A program made the translations under genes and the position numbers. A DNA stretch of 64,000 nucleotides from CAYWWM01 sp965198025 (GTDB taxonomy: Bacteria; Acidobacteriota; Terriglobia; 2-12-FULL-54-10), in the NCBI GenBank assembly GCA_965198025.1, contig OZ240237.1, positions 2,604,001 through 2,668,000 on the forward strand, in the 5' to 3' direction. The notes beneath the pieces are model-generated. The model was not told the DNA's origin, made no database searches, and was given only the letters and a program-made list of their open reading frames with translations. How positions within the stretch are numbered: the stretch's first letter is position 1; every line of letters starts with the position of its first letter. Positions 35,657 to 44,799 of this stretch are shown here, one piece after another.

Positions 35657-37222
35657 CTACAGCCTTCGCTCCACGTCCGGGAACGAATCCCACACCCGCA
35701 CGCCGCAAAAGTGGCTCCCTTCGGTGCAAACCGGATACGCAATGCCATGCCGCAGATGGCACGGCGGTCCCAGAAACCGCGCCAAGCGGGGATGCGCGGC
35801 ACGGACCTGCTCCAACTCCTCCATCGAAGCAGCGTAGATCTCCTCCTGGGCGTTGAAGCACGTGCGCATGGTCCATTTGTGGAGCAGGTGCAGCAGGCTT
35901 CCGGTCTCGACCAAACGCACCGCTGTCGCGTTCGGCAGCACATAGACGGCAAACGAGGGCGAGACACCCATGTCGAGCAACTGGTTCCGGGCCTGCCAGG
36001 CCTCCTGCATGGTTTGGTGGTAGAGGTCCTCGACCTCCGCGTTCCCGCGCACCAGCATGGGCGTAATGTAGTCGGGTTCGGGGCAGGAAGTTGCCGCCAA
36101 TAGCGGACGCGACCCCGGCACCATGCGATGTCTCTGGTCCTGCGAGTCCGCAGTATGGCTCAGTTTCTTGAAAAACGTGTACGAAACATGCTGCAATGCA
36201 CGCATCATGGGCGAGTGTACGCCCACGTTAAGCGTCTCCAGCCGGTAGCGGTTGCGGGCTGGATTGAGCAACTCGTCCACGGCTCGTTCGTCGTCCAGAT
36301 CGCTCTCGCTTAGACCGAGAACCGCCCGGAGCGACGTACCGAGAACCCACTCAGCATCCGGCGTGGCGGCAACAAGCCGCGAAGTGCGCCCGCCAAGCTC
36401 ATGGTCAAACTCATCCCGCGCATGCGAGCGGCTACCCGTATTCTGCTGGTGCACAATGAGTTGCTCAGGAAGAACTTCTTCTGCGAGCGGGCCACTGCCG
36501 ATCCGATCAAAAAACTGCGGGTCAATCTCCTTCACCCGCTCCACCATCTGATTCACGATGATCGCCGTTTCGTATGGAGTGTCTCCTGAGTTACTCATGC
36601 GATGTAGCCGGTGGAGCACAACTCCGGAAAGCGTGTGCACCATGGCCGTAAAGGTGGCAACGGGAAGGACGTAGCGGGCGACCTCGATGGCTTTCTTATC
36701 CACTTGTCGCTCAATACGTTGGCGGCGTTTCTGGGCTGTCTTGTCCGTGATTTTCCAAATATCATAGAGCACGGCACGAGTCCGGGGCGCCAGCTTCTGG
36801 GCCAGTACCCGGTAGGACTCCCAAGCCCGTTCCACAGCGCGAACATACACCTCATGCGCATCACTCGCAAACGGCGGCACAAAGGCCTGCACCTTGTCGA
36901 GGCGTACATAGCGCTGGCTCTGCTGTTCGGAGTTGTAAAACGGATGGCCGTGGAGGAAATTCCAAACAAAGTGCCTCGAGACGTGCTCTAGACCGAATTC
37001 AAAATGCGCGTGCTGGAAAACGGTGTGATGGCCGCCGTTGAACGTCGTGGCGCCGATGGCGAGGCGCTGCTTGTCGGTGATCTCGTCGGGCGATATGATG
37101 CGCGGTGAATAGCAAGTGCGGGCCGCAGCGATGGCCGAGTCAAAGGGCTCTTCGAAACAGTTGCGAAGCATTACCCGCGGCCGTGTTGTTTCCGGAAGCC
37201 GAGCTGCGTCCGCCAAACTCAT
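35657..37222 (-). CDS. thyX: Tandem-domain FAD-dependent thymidylate synthase (ThyX-like)
   Basis: A 521-residue protein with two ThyX-like halves; ordinary ThyX has 220-260 residues. Half 1 (about 18-245) has SRHF at 82-85 and NSEQQSQRY at 97-105, then LPVATFTAMVHTLSGVVLHRLHRM. Half 2 (about 325-515) has QRHRMVPGSRP at 363-372 and LPNATAVRLVETGSLLHLLHKWTMRTCFNAQEEI. The canonical motif RHRxxSxNExSxRY is thus split: half 1 keeps the SxRY end and half 2 keeps the RHR. ThyX makes dTMP from dUMP with methylene-tetrahydrofolate, FAD and NADPH. Long ThyX-like proteins are known in several phyla; activity of this one is inferred. Confidence 0.85.
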   Translation of the reverse strand: MSLADAARLPETTRPRVMLRNCFEEPFDSAIAAARTCYSPRIISPDEITDKQRLAIGATTFNGGHHTVFQHAHFEFGLEHVSRHFVWNFLHGHPFYNSEQQSQRYVRLDKVQAFVPPFASDAHEVYVRAVERAWESYRVLAQKLAPRTRAVLYDIWKITDKTAQKRRQRIERQVDKKAIEVARYVLPVATFTAMVHTLSGVVLHRLHRMSNSGDTPYETAIIVNQMVERVKEIDPQFFDRIGSGPLAEEVLPEQLIVHQQNTGSRSHARDEFDHELGGRTSRLVAATPDAEWVLGTSLRAVLGLSESDLDDERAVDELLNPARNRYRLETLNVGVHSPMMRALQHVSYTFFKKLSHTADSQDQRHRMVPGSRPLLAATSCPEPDYITPMLVRGNAEVEDLYHQTMQEAWQARNQLLDMGVSPSFAVYVLPNATAVRLVETGSLLHLLHKWTMRTCFNAQEEIYAASMEELEQVRAAHPRLARFLGPPCHLRHGIAYPVCTEGSHFCGVRVWDSFPDVERRL

Positions 37223-37325
37223 GACGCGATTGTACTCCGAAAATTAGCTGGGTAAGAACTAGGTGGCGGCAAATGGCAACTTCAATAGCCGTCCATAACG
37301 GGGAAACTCGATTTCAGACAACTTT

Positions 37326-37565
37326 CTAATTTTGGTTGGTGGGGGCCGGAGCGCCGGGTTCCGTCTTACGGCCGTACTTTCTCTGGAAGCGCTCGACGCG
37401 GCCGGCGGTGTCCACAAGCTTCTGCTTGCCGGTGAAAAAGGGATGGCAGGCGGAGCAGATTTCCATGCGGACCTCGCCTTTGCGGGTGGAGCGAGTCTTG
37501 AAGACGTTGCCGCAGGCGCACACTGCGCGCACTTCCTGGTATTCGGGATGGATGCCAGCTTTCAT
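37326..37565 (-). CDS. rpmE: 50S ribosomal protein L31 (zinc-binding type)
   Basis: A 79-residue L31 of the zinc (C+) form: Cys16 and Cys18 in AVCACGNVF and Cys37, Cys40 in ICSACHPFFTGKQKLVDTAGRVERFQRKYG, the family signature. It sits on the 50S central protuberance and bridges to the 30S head. The start at 37565 (MKAGIHPEYQ) has GGAAGGGAA just upstream. The C-terminus carries a short Pro/Ala tail (EPGAPAPTNQN) not found in most L31. Confidence 0.95.
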   Translation of the reverse strand: MKAGIHPEYQEVRAVCACGNVFKTRSTRKGEVRMEICSACHPFFTGKQKLVDTAGRVERFQRKYGRKTEPGAPAPTNQN

Positions 37566-37987
37566 GGTTCCCTTCCGTTGCACGAGCTTTGCAAAAACAT
37601 AGTATAGCCTCGGCATCCCCGCAGCGCAACTCCGGGACGCTTGCCGGAGGACACCGAATACCACGACAGTGAACGGCTAATACAGGAGACGCTGGCACGG
37701 GTGGTGGAACAGGGAAGAGTGCGGATTGAACCGCAGCGGCTGGTGAGCCTGTCCTGACAAACCGTCTGTTTCTCTTCTCGGGGCCGCTGGTAAATGGCGC
37801 CGCTGGTCGTCGTTTCATTCATCTTTTGTCAACGATGGCAGGCGAGCGGGGAAGATCTGCCCCCGGGGCCGATTTTGCAGTTAGCAGTCCTCGGCACGGA
37901 ACTCGTTCCGTTGTGGATGCTGTTTTTGGCACTCGTCTCGACAGAAGTCGATAAGCAAACTTTTGCTATCACCCGTTCGCGAAGTTG
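37566..37987. other. Intergenic stretch with an orphan coding fragment
   Basis: A 422-base gap. From about 37638 to 37757 on the plus strand, one frame reads LPEDTEYHDSERLIQETLARVVEQGRVRIEP and ends at a TGA; it looks like the C-terminal end of a real protein but has no start codon with a ribosome site and is cut off by a stop at 37605. No repeat, promoter or RNA was recognised in the remainder, which includes the downstream side of the methyltransferase gene at 37988. Confidence 0.35.
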
Positions 37988-38788
37988 TCAGGATAACTCG
38001 CGACGGGCGGAAATACGGATGCGGGCGTAGTCGGCATACCAGGAGCCGTCGCGAAACTGGGAGGGCCGAAGCTGGCGCTCGACGCTTTGGATTGCCTGCT
38101 CACGCTCCTCGGACGTCAGCGTGTCGAACAACTCCCCCGCGAACATCGCCAGCCAGAGCCGCAGGCCTCGTTCGCCTTCTTCGAGCGGCGTCGGGCGATC
38201 GAACAGGATCGCATGACGGACCTCCAGGCCGCGCCGCTCCAGCAGACTCGCGTACTCGCCGATGCTCGGGTAGTACCAGGGATTCCACCCAGACTCCTTT
38301 GCCAATCCCAACTCATCCAATGCACAGAGCAGAGCGACATGAATCGCTCGGATATTTCCCTTCCCTCCAAATTCAGCAACAAAGCGTCCGCCAGGCTTGA
38401 GCGTCCGGGCCACGCACGCGACGACGCTCTCAGCCCTCTTGACCCAGTGCAGGGCGGCGTTCGAGAACACGCCGTCAAACGGTTCGGCAAAGGTGAAGTC
38501 GGCGGCGTCGCCTCCCTCGAATCTAAGATCCGGGTAATTCAGTCGGGCTTGCTCGATCATTGCGGGCGAATGGTCGAGGCCGATCACGCTAGCGCCCGTA
38601 ACAGCAAGCTGGCTCGTGAGGTGGCCGGTCCCGCAACCCAGGTCGAGAATCCGCTCCCCCGGCTGTGGCGCAAGGAGTTCAATCAGCTCGATCCCATACT
38701 TCCATACGAAGGAATGCTTGCCGTCATACAGGGCCGGGTCCCAGCGCTTCTGGGACGTTGGCGGCTGGGCGGGAGTTTGTTTACTCAT
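37988..38788 (-). CDS. Class I SAM-dependent methyltransferase, trans-aconitate methyltransferase-like
   Basis: A 266-residue methyltransferase: WDPALYDGKHSFVWKYGIELIELLAPQPGERILDLGCGTGHLTSQL gives the N-terminal helix and motif I; IGLDHSPAMIEQAR is motif II; FDGVFSNAALHWV is motif IV; LKPGGRFVAEFGGKGN is motif V. This layout, especially FSNAALHW and the GGKGN segment, follows Tam-like small-molecule methyltransferases. The substrate is unknown. It is divergent from the GT39 gene at 38925. Confidence 0.87.
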   Translation of the reverse strand: MSKQTPAQPPTSQKRWDPALYDGKHSFVWKYGIELIELLAPQPGERILDLGCGTGHLTSQLAVTGASVIGLDHSPAMIEQARLNYPDLRFEGGDAADFTFAEPFDGVFSNAALHWVKRAESVVACVARTLKPGGRFVAEFGGKGNIRAIHVALLCALDELGLAKESGWNPWYYPSIGEYASLLERRGLEVRHAILFDRPTPLEEGERGLRLWLAMFAGELFDTLTSEEREQAIQSVERQLRPSQFRDGSWYADYARIRISARRELS

Positions 38789-38924
38789 TCAAATCCTTTC
38801 GAAATTTGATGAATTTCCCCCGTGAATGCAAGTACACCCGCGCAACGCAGGGCATTATCCGAACGGCTCACATTCATTATAAACTGGGTTCTCGCGACCG
38901 TTCCGAACTGAGAAAGCACTGTCC

Positions 38925-40745
38925 ATGAAACCTTCCTCTTCCGGCATGTTCACAAACCGCTGGTGGGTCAATCTGCCGGAGCAGTATCCTGTGGCGCTGA
39001 TCATAGGCATTGCCACGGCGATATTTCTCGGAACCGTTTTCAGTCCGCCATCTCTAATGGACGATGTGGACTCGGTCCACGCCACCATTGCACGCACGAT
39101 GCTGCGCTCGGGCGATTGGGTGAGCGCGCGCCTGGACGGAGTCGTTTACCTGGATAAGTCTCCCATGACGTATTGGGTCATCGCTGCGTCATACGCGATG
39201 CTCGGGGCCCATGACTGGGCGGCGCGAATTCCCCTGGCGCTGAGCGCAATCCTGCTTTGCGGCGTTACCGTGCTGTTCGGCACGTGGGCGTTCGGCCGCA
39301 AGGCGGGCTTCTATGCCGGTCTTGCGGTTGCGACTTGCGCGGGGCTCTTCCTCTTTACACGAATCCTGATTCCGGAGGTCATGCTGACGCTCAGCGTAAC
39401 GGTAACGATGTGGGCGTTCCTTCAGCTGATCGAAGACGACCACAGCCGGCCTGTCCTCTGGGCAGCATTGATGGGAGCAAGTCTCGGAGCAGGCCTCCTG
39501 ATGAAGGGTCTCATTGCCGGAGTTGCCCCGGCGGGCGGCGCGTTTCTCTACTTGCTTGTGACGAGGCAGTTGTTTTGCAGAGAGATATGGAGAAGGCTGC
39601 GGGTGTTGGTCGTGATTGCGGTGATGCTGTTAATTGCGGCTCCATGGTATGTGCTGGCCACTTTGCAGAATCCGCCCTACTTTGATTTCACACTCGGCAG
39701 TGAGCCGGGACAATACCGCGGGTTCTTCTGGCGGTATTTCATCAACGAGCATGCCCTGCGCTTCCTTGGACTCAGGTATCCGCACGATTACAACACTGTT
39801 CCGCGGGTGCAATTCTGGCTCTTGCACCTGGTCTGGCTGTTTCCGTGGAGCATGTATTTTCCGGCGGCGGCACGCCTTTCCTATCATCCAGTCACACGGG
39901 CGGGACGAGTTCGGCTGCTGGCGGTTTGCTGGGCGGTGTTTCTGCTGGTGTTCTTCACGTTTTCGACCACACAGGAATACTACTCCGTGCCGATTTATCC
40001 TGCCCTGGCGTTGCTGGCAGCATCCGCGATCGCGGAGGGTGGCAAGTGGATTACGTGGGGAACTCGGGCGGCGGCGACGGTGGCGGGCCTAGCTGCGCTG
40101 GCTACGGCGGCCTTGCTCGCCCTCACCTGGAACATGCCTGCGCCGGGCGACATTGCGACTGCACTGACACGGAATCCCGAATCCTACACGCTTTCTCTCG
40201 GACATATGCAAGACCTGACTGTTGAGGCGTTTGCCTATCTGCACCTGCCGCTTGCCATTGCAGGGCTGGCGTTCTTGTTCGGCGCGGTCTGCGGTTGGGT
40301 TTTCACATGCGGGCGCAGCTATCTGGGAATTGCGCTGATGATGGTGCTTTTGGTCCACGCAGCGCGGCTAGCGATGGTGACGTTCGACCCGCATCTGTCG
40401 TCGAGGCCGCTGGCCGAAGCGCTGCGGAATTCCCCGCCCGGCGGGATGATTGTGGACGACCAGTACTATACGTTTTCTTCGGTCTTCTTTTACGCGGATC
40501 GGGAGGGTCTGCTGCTGAACGGCCGGATCAACAACCTGGAATACGGCTCGTACGCGCCCGGCGCGCCAGATGTATTCATTGACGACGAACGGTTCGGGGA
40601 CTTGTGGCGAAGGTCAGAGCGGCAGTATCTGCTCGCTTCGGAAGCAGCGATCCCGAGATTAGGCAAGATAGTCGGTGCAGACCGCCTGCACGTGGTCACG
40701 CGTAGCGGCGGCAAAGTGCTGTTGTCAAATCAATCGATGCGGTAA
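38925..40745 (+). CDS. GT39/ArnT-like membrane glycosyltransferase
   Basis: A 606-residue integral membrane protein with about 11-13 helices. The first extracytoplasmic loop has the acidic pair of PMT/ArnT enzymes (MDDVDSVHATIARTMLRSGDWVSARLDGVVYLDKSPMTYWVI), including the conserved K(S/P)P. A large periplasmic domain fills the last 130 residues. These enzymes move a sugar from a polyprenyl-phosphate donor to a lipid or protein on the outer side of the inner membrane. Which sugar and acceptor are used here is not known. Confidence 0.86.
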   Translation: MKPSSSGMFTNRWWVNLPEQYPVALIIGIATAIFLGTVFSPPSLMDDVDSVHATIARTMLRSGDWVSARLDGVVYLDKSPMTYWVIAASYAMLGAHDWAARIPLALSAILLCGVTVLFGTWAFGRKAGFYAGLAVATCAGLFLFTRILIPEVMLTLSVTVTMWAFLQLIEDDHSRPVLWAALMGASLGAGLLMKGLIAGVAPAGGAFLYLLVTRQLFCREIWRRLRVLVVIAVMLLIAAPWYVLATLQNPPYFDFTLGSEPGQYRGFFWRYFINEHALRFLGLRYPHDYNTVPRVQFWLLHLVWLFPWSMYFPAAARLSYHPVTRAGRVRLLAVCWAVFLLVFFTFSTTQEYYSVPIYPALALLAASAIAEGGKWITWGTRAAATVAGLAALATAALLALTWNMPAPGDIATALTRNPESYTLSLGHMQDLTVEAFAYLHLPLAIAGLAFLFGAVCGWVFTCGRSYLGIALMMVLLVHAARLAMVTFDPHLSSRPLAEALRNSPPGGMIVDDQYYTFSSVFFYADREGLLLNGRINNLEYGSYAPGAPDVFIDDERFGDLWRRSERQYLLASEAAIPRLGKIVGADRLHVVTRSGGKVLLSNQSMR

Positions 40746-40770
40746 GGCTTTCTTAGGATGACCGGTCGGT

Positions 40771-41661
40771 CTAGTCGCGGATGGATCGGAGCAACCGCTC
40801 GGCCTTCGCTCGCGGCGGGTCATCGGGCGTGAGAGAAGCCCGCAGATACTCTTCCAACAATTGGCGAACCAAAGCCGGGTGGCGCTTCGAGTCGAGATAC
40901 GTCCGGGCGCGCGTAAACTTGAGCTCCGCATTGTCGGGAGCAATTCGGACGGCCCTTTCAAAGGCCGCGTCGCTGTCGTCGAAGCGTTGCTGGCGGGCTA
41001 GAAATCGGGCCAAGTCCGCCAGGCGCCCGTGCTGCTCGGGAGCCAATTCGGCAGCCTGCCGAAAGAACCGCTCAGCAGCGGGAAGATACTCGCGCTTTTC
41101 GGCCATGCTGGCTTGCATGGAATGATACAGGGCAGGGTCGAGCTCCCGTAAGCGCTCGCTCAGCTCGGCCGCCTTATCCAGCCCGCCGCCGACGAATCCG
41201 GGGGCTTCGAGATAATACCGAAATAAGTCCGAGAGTGCTTCCCGGTTCTCAGGCTCCAGTTCAACGGCCCGCTCGAAACGCTCCCGCGCCCGGACAGCGT
41301 AGCGCGGTTGGTTGAAGAAAACAGAATTCTGAGCCCGCCTGCCCCAGGCTTTCCCAAGCCAGTTCCAGTAGTTCGCGTTCTGGGGCTCGGCCTCCACGGC
41401 CTTCTCCAGGGCATCGGTCGATTTGCTGAACTCTTCAAGACGGTAGAAACACTTGCCCATCAGTTCGTAGACCCGTCCGGTTTTCTGCGGGATGGCCTCG
41501 ATGAGGCGAAGCGCTTCCGAGTACTGCGTGCGCTGGTAAAGCTCCTGGGCACGGTCGAGCGAAGCACGAAGGGGTACGACCGCGACGCACGTCCACAGAA
41601 AAACCCCGCCGAACGCTACCGCCAATGCCCGGGAAACCGCATTGACTGGAGGACGGCTCAT
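40771..41661 (-). CDS. Exported TPR-repeat protein
   Basis: A protein of about 296 residues with an N-terminal export or membrane segment (ALAVAFGGVFLWTCVAVVPLRA) followed by a chain of tetratricopeptide repeats, such as AQELYQRTQYSEALRLIEAIP, YELMGKCFYRLEEFSKSTDALEKAVEAEPQNANYWNWLGKAW and DLARFLARQQRFDDSDAAFERAVRIAPDNAELKFTRARTYL. TPR proteins scaffold complexes; no specific partner is suggested. The start at 41661 has AGGA seven bases upstream. Convergent with the GT39 gene (25 bases between stops) and divergent from greA. Confidence 0.82.
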   Translation of the reverse strand: MSRPPVNAVSRALAVAFGGVFLWTCVAVVPLRASLDRAQELYQRTQYSEALRLIEAIPQKTGRVYELMGKCFYRLEEFSKSTDALEKAVEAEPQNANYWNWLGKAWGRRAQNSVFFNQPRYAVRARERFERAVELEPENREALSDLFRYYLEAPGFVGGGLDKAAELSERLRELDPALYHSMQASMAEKREYLPAAERFFRQAAELAPEQHGRLADLARFLARQQRFDDSDAAFERAVRIAPDNAELKFTRARTYLDSKRHPALVRQLLEEYLRASLTPDDPPRAKAERLLRSIRD

Positions 41662-41776
41662 CACATTTCCTAAAAAATGCCCGGAAGCGCCAAAATGCTG
41701 CTCCGGCGGGGCTACGCTGGAGGAAGCCGGGCCGTTTGGTCCAGAAAATTCTAACACGGAGCGGAACGGGGGGGGC

Positions 41777-41782
41777 TATAAT
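41777..41782 (+). promoter_or_regulatory. -10 box upstream of greA
   Basis: A perfect TATAAT preceded by a G-rich run, 37 bases before the greA start. The matching -35 position (about 41754-41759) reads acacgg, which is poor, so an extended or activator-dependent promoter is possible. Confidence 0.45.
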
Positions 41783-41818
41783 AGTTTTTGTTTTCAGGCG
41801 ATTGGAACGGATACGGAT

Positions 41819-42289
41819 ATGTCGGAAGCTCTGCGAAGGAAGCTGGAACAAGAAACCCGGGCGCTGGCACATGAGCTCAACAGCGAGCTCCCTCTCGAAT
41901 TGAAAAAGGCCGTAGCACTCGGGGACTTGAGCGAGAACGCGGAATACATCGCGGCGCGGCAGCGCCAGGATTACGTAAAGGCCCGCCTCGCACAGCTCGG
42001 CCAGAGGCTCGCCACCATCTCGCTGGTGAACCTGAATAATATTCCCCGGGACAGCGCTGCCTTCGGTTCGACCGTCATGCTCTATGACGTGAGCAAGGGC
42101 GTGGAAGTCGAGTATAAGATCGTGGCCAGCGAAGAGGCTGACGTCGCGCGGGGCATGATCTCGACCTCGTCCCCCATCGGCCGCAGCCTGTTGGGGAAAA
42201 AGGCTGGGGACATGGTCACCGTGCAGACGCCCGCCGGAAGGAAAGAATTCGAGGTTCTGAAACTGACGACGATTCACGATGAGGCCTGA
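41819..42289 (+). CDS. greA: Transcription elongation factor GreA/GreB family
   Basis: A 156-residue Gre factor that stimulates RNA cleavage in backtracked RNA polymerase. The N-terminal coiled coil has the catalytic acidic tip (ALGDLSENAEYIAARQRQDYVKARLAQL), and the C-terminal FKBP-like domain reads STVMLYDVSKGVEVEYKIVASEEADVARGMISTSSPIGRSLLGKKAGDMVTVQTPAGRKEFEVLKL. The ATG at 41819 matches family N-termini; the frame continues upstream to 41642 through the promoter region and is not coding there. Confidence 0.93.
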   Translation: MSEALRRKLEQETRALAHELNSELPLELKKAVALGDLSENAEYIAARQRQDYVKARLAQLGQRLATISLVNLNNIPRDSAAFGSTVMLYDVSKGVEVEYKIVASEEADVARGMISTSSPIGRSLLGKKAGDMVTVQTPAGRKEFEVLKLTTIHDEA

Positions 42290-42393
42290 AGCGGACAGGT
42301 CTCCCGCAACCTATTCCCACAGGGGCTCCGGGCAGGGCTGGGGGCGACGCCACGGAGAGCCCAAGCAAGAAGAAGGAACTGCCTCAAATCATT

Positions 42394-43071
42394 ATGGCAA
42401 CACATCGAATTGACCTCGACGCCGAAGCGAGGACTAGCCGTTGGACGCAACTAATCCGGCAAGTGCGCTCCGGGACTTGGCTGATCGGAGCGGGATGCCA
42501 GTGGCTGTTGGTGCGAATCGTCCGAGCGCTTTCCCTTTCCCGCATCCACCCCAATGCGCTGACTTCGCTCGGCTTGGTGCTCAACATCGTAGCCGCTGTT
42601 CTGTTCAGCCAAGGGCAGTTCTTCGCCGCCGGCCTGGTGGTGGTGGGGGCAGGTGTGTTCGACATGGTGGACGGCCGGGTAGCGCGCGTCACGAACCGGG
42701 TTACACCATTCGGCGCCTTTTTCGATTCTGTGATTGACCGCTACTCCGATATGGCTCTCTACATGGGGCTGCTGGTCCATTATGCACGCGCAGAACGGTT
42801 TTTCTATGTGGTCCTGGTGGCAGTGGTGATGGCGGGCTCCGTCATGGTCAGCTATTCGCGTGCGCGTGCGGAATCCTTGATTCCGAGCTGCAAGGTCGGG
42901 TTTCTGGAACGCCCGGAGCGGATTGTCCTGATCATCATTGGAGCTTTGTGGAACCGCATGGCCGCTGTCCTATGGATCATCGCCGTTCTCTCGAACATAA
43001 CCGTCGTGCATCGAATCGTCTATACCTGGCGGCACACCGGGAAAAACGCCATCACCCCCTCCCACCAATGA
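42394..43071 (+). CDS. CDP-alcohol phosphatidyltransferase
   Basis: A 225-residue integral membrane enzyme that swaps the CMP of a CDP-alcohol (usually CDP-diacylglycerol) for another alcohol. The signature D-x2-D-G-x2-A-R-x8-G-x3-D-x3-D is complete in DMVDGRVARVTNRVTPFGAFFDSVIDRYSD. Helices flank it on both sides. The length suggests a PgsA-, phosphatidylinositol-phosphate- or archaetidylinositol-like enzyme; the acceptor is not predictable. It lies 104 bases after greA and is convergent with bshC. Confidence 0.9.
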   Translation: MATHRIDLDAEARTSRWTQLIRQVRSGTWLIGAGCQWLLVRIVRALSLSRIHPNALTSLGLVLNIVAAVLFSQGQFFAAGLVVVGAGVFDMVDGRVARVTNRVTPFGAFFDSVIDRYSDMALYMGLLVHYARAERFFYVVLVAVVMAGSVMVSYSRARAESLIPSCKVGFLERPERIVLIIIGALWNRMAAVLWIIAVLSNITVVHRIVYTWRHTGKNAITPSHQ

Positions 43072-43120
43072 TATCCCCATCCAGGTGACGGCTTCCGCGA
43101 AACAGTAAACACCGCACTGG

Positions 43121-44749
43121 TCAGCCGAGCAAGGCCACCTGATGGTTACTGCATTGGGTAGAGACTTGGCTGTAAATCTGATCGAGCAGGGAAGGACCGT
43201 AGCGGGCAAGATAATTGATTCCGCTGTAGACACGCTCCTGCAGCGCTTTCTGCGGATACAATGCGTTCTCCAGACGCAGGGCGTCGCGCTCGACCTGTTC
43301 CGTTCGGTTCTGGGCCGACTGGGCGGCCTTGCGCTCGAGCGTCGAGAGCTGGTAGTGCATCTTGCGGCCGCTATTGGCTGCCGCGTCCGCCAGCGTGGGG
43401 TCGAGCTTCGCCAGCGAGGTTTGGAGAGCATTCAGACTTTCGGTAAGCCCAGCGGAAGCTTTCTGAAACGACGCGGTGAGGTCCGGGGGCAGGAAACGAG
43501 CAGCCATCTTTTCCCGCAACAGATGTTTCCCGGAACAAATGTCCCGAAGCGTCAGGCCATATTTTTGGAGCAAGCGTTGGACGGCGGGTTCCAGAAATGT
43601 GAAACTGGCGCGCGGAACCAGGACCGGCATGCGGCCCAGAATTCGCTCGTACACCGGAGCCGCCTGGGCCAGGTACGCAAGTTCGGAGGGGCCACCGACA
43701 TAAGCCACCGTAGGTAGCAGGAAATCTTGCATCACCGGGCGCAGAAGTACGTTGGGGGAAAGAACCTGCGGCTGCTTTCCCAGCCGAGCCAACAATTCTT
43801 CTGGTGAGAAGGATTCTCCTTCCACAGTACCGAACCGTCCATCGCGCTGGCGCAGCGCCTGGCGGCGACCCCCGGCATGCAGAAACAGTAGCGTGGAGTT
43901 TCCGGTTACGCGGACCTGGGCATGGTAACCGCTCTCGACCAGCCGCTGGCTCCGGGCCACGATCGCCTCGCCAAGCGGAACAGCTGATTCGACGGCAGCT
44001 TCAAATACAGGAGCACTCAACGCGTGAAGACGCTCGTCCATAGGGTCCACAAACACCACTCCGAAAGGCCCGAAGACTCGGGCTAGGAACCGGCCAAAGG
44101 CAGTTCCCAGGCTTTCGCCCGGGCGGTAACAATCCGCCAAGGCGTCCAGTACCTCGGAGCGAGCGGACGAGTCCGGTAAGAACTCTGAGAGGGCTTGCAG
44201 GCTTGTCTGAATTGTTTCATTGAAACGAACTGTTCCGACGGGGGCATCCTGTACCGGCGGCTCTCCGGAGTACTCGAGCCGCTGTAGACTTCCGTCGCGA
44301 GCCTGAACGTAGCAATGATTGACCTCGGCGAGGTCGTGATCCTCCGTCGCGAGCCAGAAAACGGGCACGGCTTCGAGGCCGCGGTCGGTGAGGGTGCGGG
44401 ATAGTTTGATCGCGGTCAGCGCCTTGTAAAAGGCGAACGCGGGACCGGTGAACAACCCGGTTTGCTGGCCGGTCACAACAGCATAGCAACCGGGTTTGGC
44501 CAGCCTCCGCAGACTTTCCTGCGATGCCTCTCCCGCTGAAAATCCCCGGTTCTGTTCCTCCAGGATCTCCGAAACGGACTTCCGCAGGGGATCACTGTAC
44601 TGCAGCAACCGGGCGGCGCGAAGGAAGCTCTCCTCCTCCAGTGGATTGAACGCATAGAACTCGCTGACTCGCGGGTAGTCGTAGAGATAGTCAGCAAACA
44701 GCCGCGAATAATGCGGGAGGTCGGTATACGGGATGCAGTGAGTTTCCAT
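43121..44749 (-). CDS. bshC: Bacillithiol biosynthesis cysteine-adding enzyme BshC
   Basis: A 542-residue BshC, which adds cysteine to glucosaminyl-malate in the last step of bacillithiol synthesis. Recognised by AVVTGQQTGLFTGPAFAFYKALTAIKLSRTL, PVFWLATEDHDLAEVNHCYV, VVFVDPMDERLHALSAPVF and the coiled-coil C-terminal region (LAKLDPTLADAAANSGRKMHYQLSTLERKAA). Length is normal. The ATG at 44749 (METHCIPYTDLP) fits family N-termini. It is 50 bases downstream of carB and may share its transcript. bshA and bshB are not in this window. Confidence 0.92.
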   Translation of the reverse strand: METHCIPYTDLPHYSRLFADYLYDYPRVSEFYAFNPLEEESFLRAARLLQYSDPLRKSVSEILEEQNRGFSAGEASQESLRRLAKPGCYAVVTGQQTGLFTGPAFAFYKALTAIKLSRTLTDRGLEAVPVFWLATEDHDLAEVNHCYVQARDGSLQRLEYSGEPPVQDAPVGTVRFNETIQTSLQALSEFLPDSSARSEVLDALADCYRPGESLGTAFGRFLARVFGPFGVVFVDPMDERLHALSAPVFEAAVESAVPLGEAIVARSQRLVESGYHAQVRVTGNSTLLFLHAGGRRQALRQRDGRFGTVEGESFSPEELLARLGKQPQVLSPNVLLRPVMQDFLLPTVAYVGGPSELAYLAQAAPVYERILGRMPVLVPRASFTFLEPAVQRLLQKYGLTLRDICSGKHLLREKMAARFLPPDLTASFQKASAGLTESLNALQTSLAKLDPTLADAAANSGRKMHYQLSTLERKAAQSAQNRTEQVERDALRLENALYPQKALQERVYSGINYLARYGPSLLDQIYSQVSTQCSNHQVALLG

Positions 44750-44799
44750 GAAAACTTCTCGAACCGGTGCGGGCCGGCGGCAGCAATCCCTCCAAGGAC

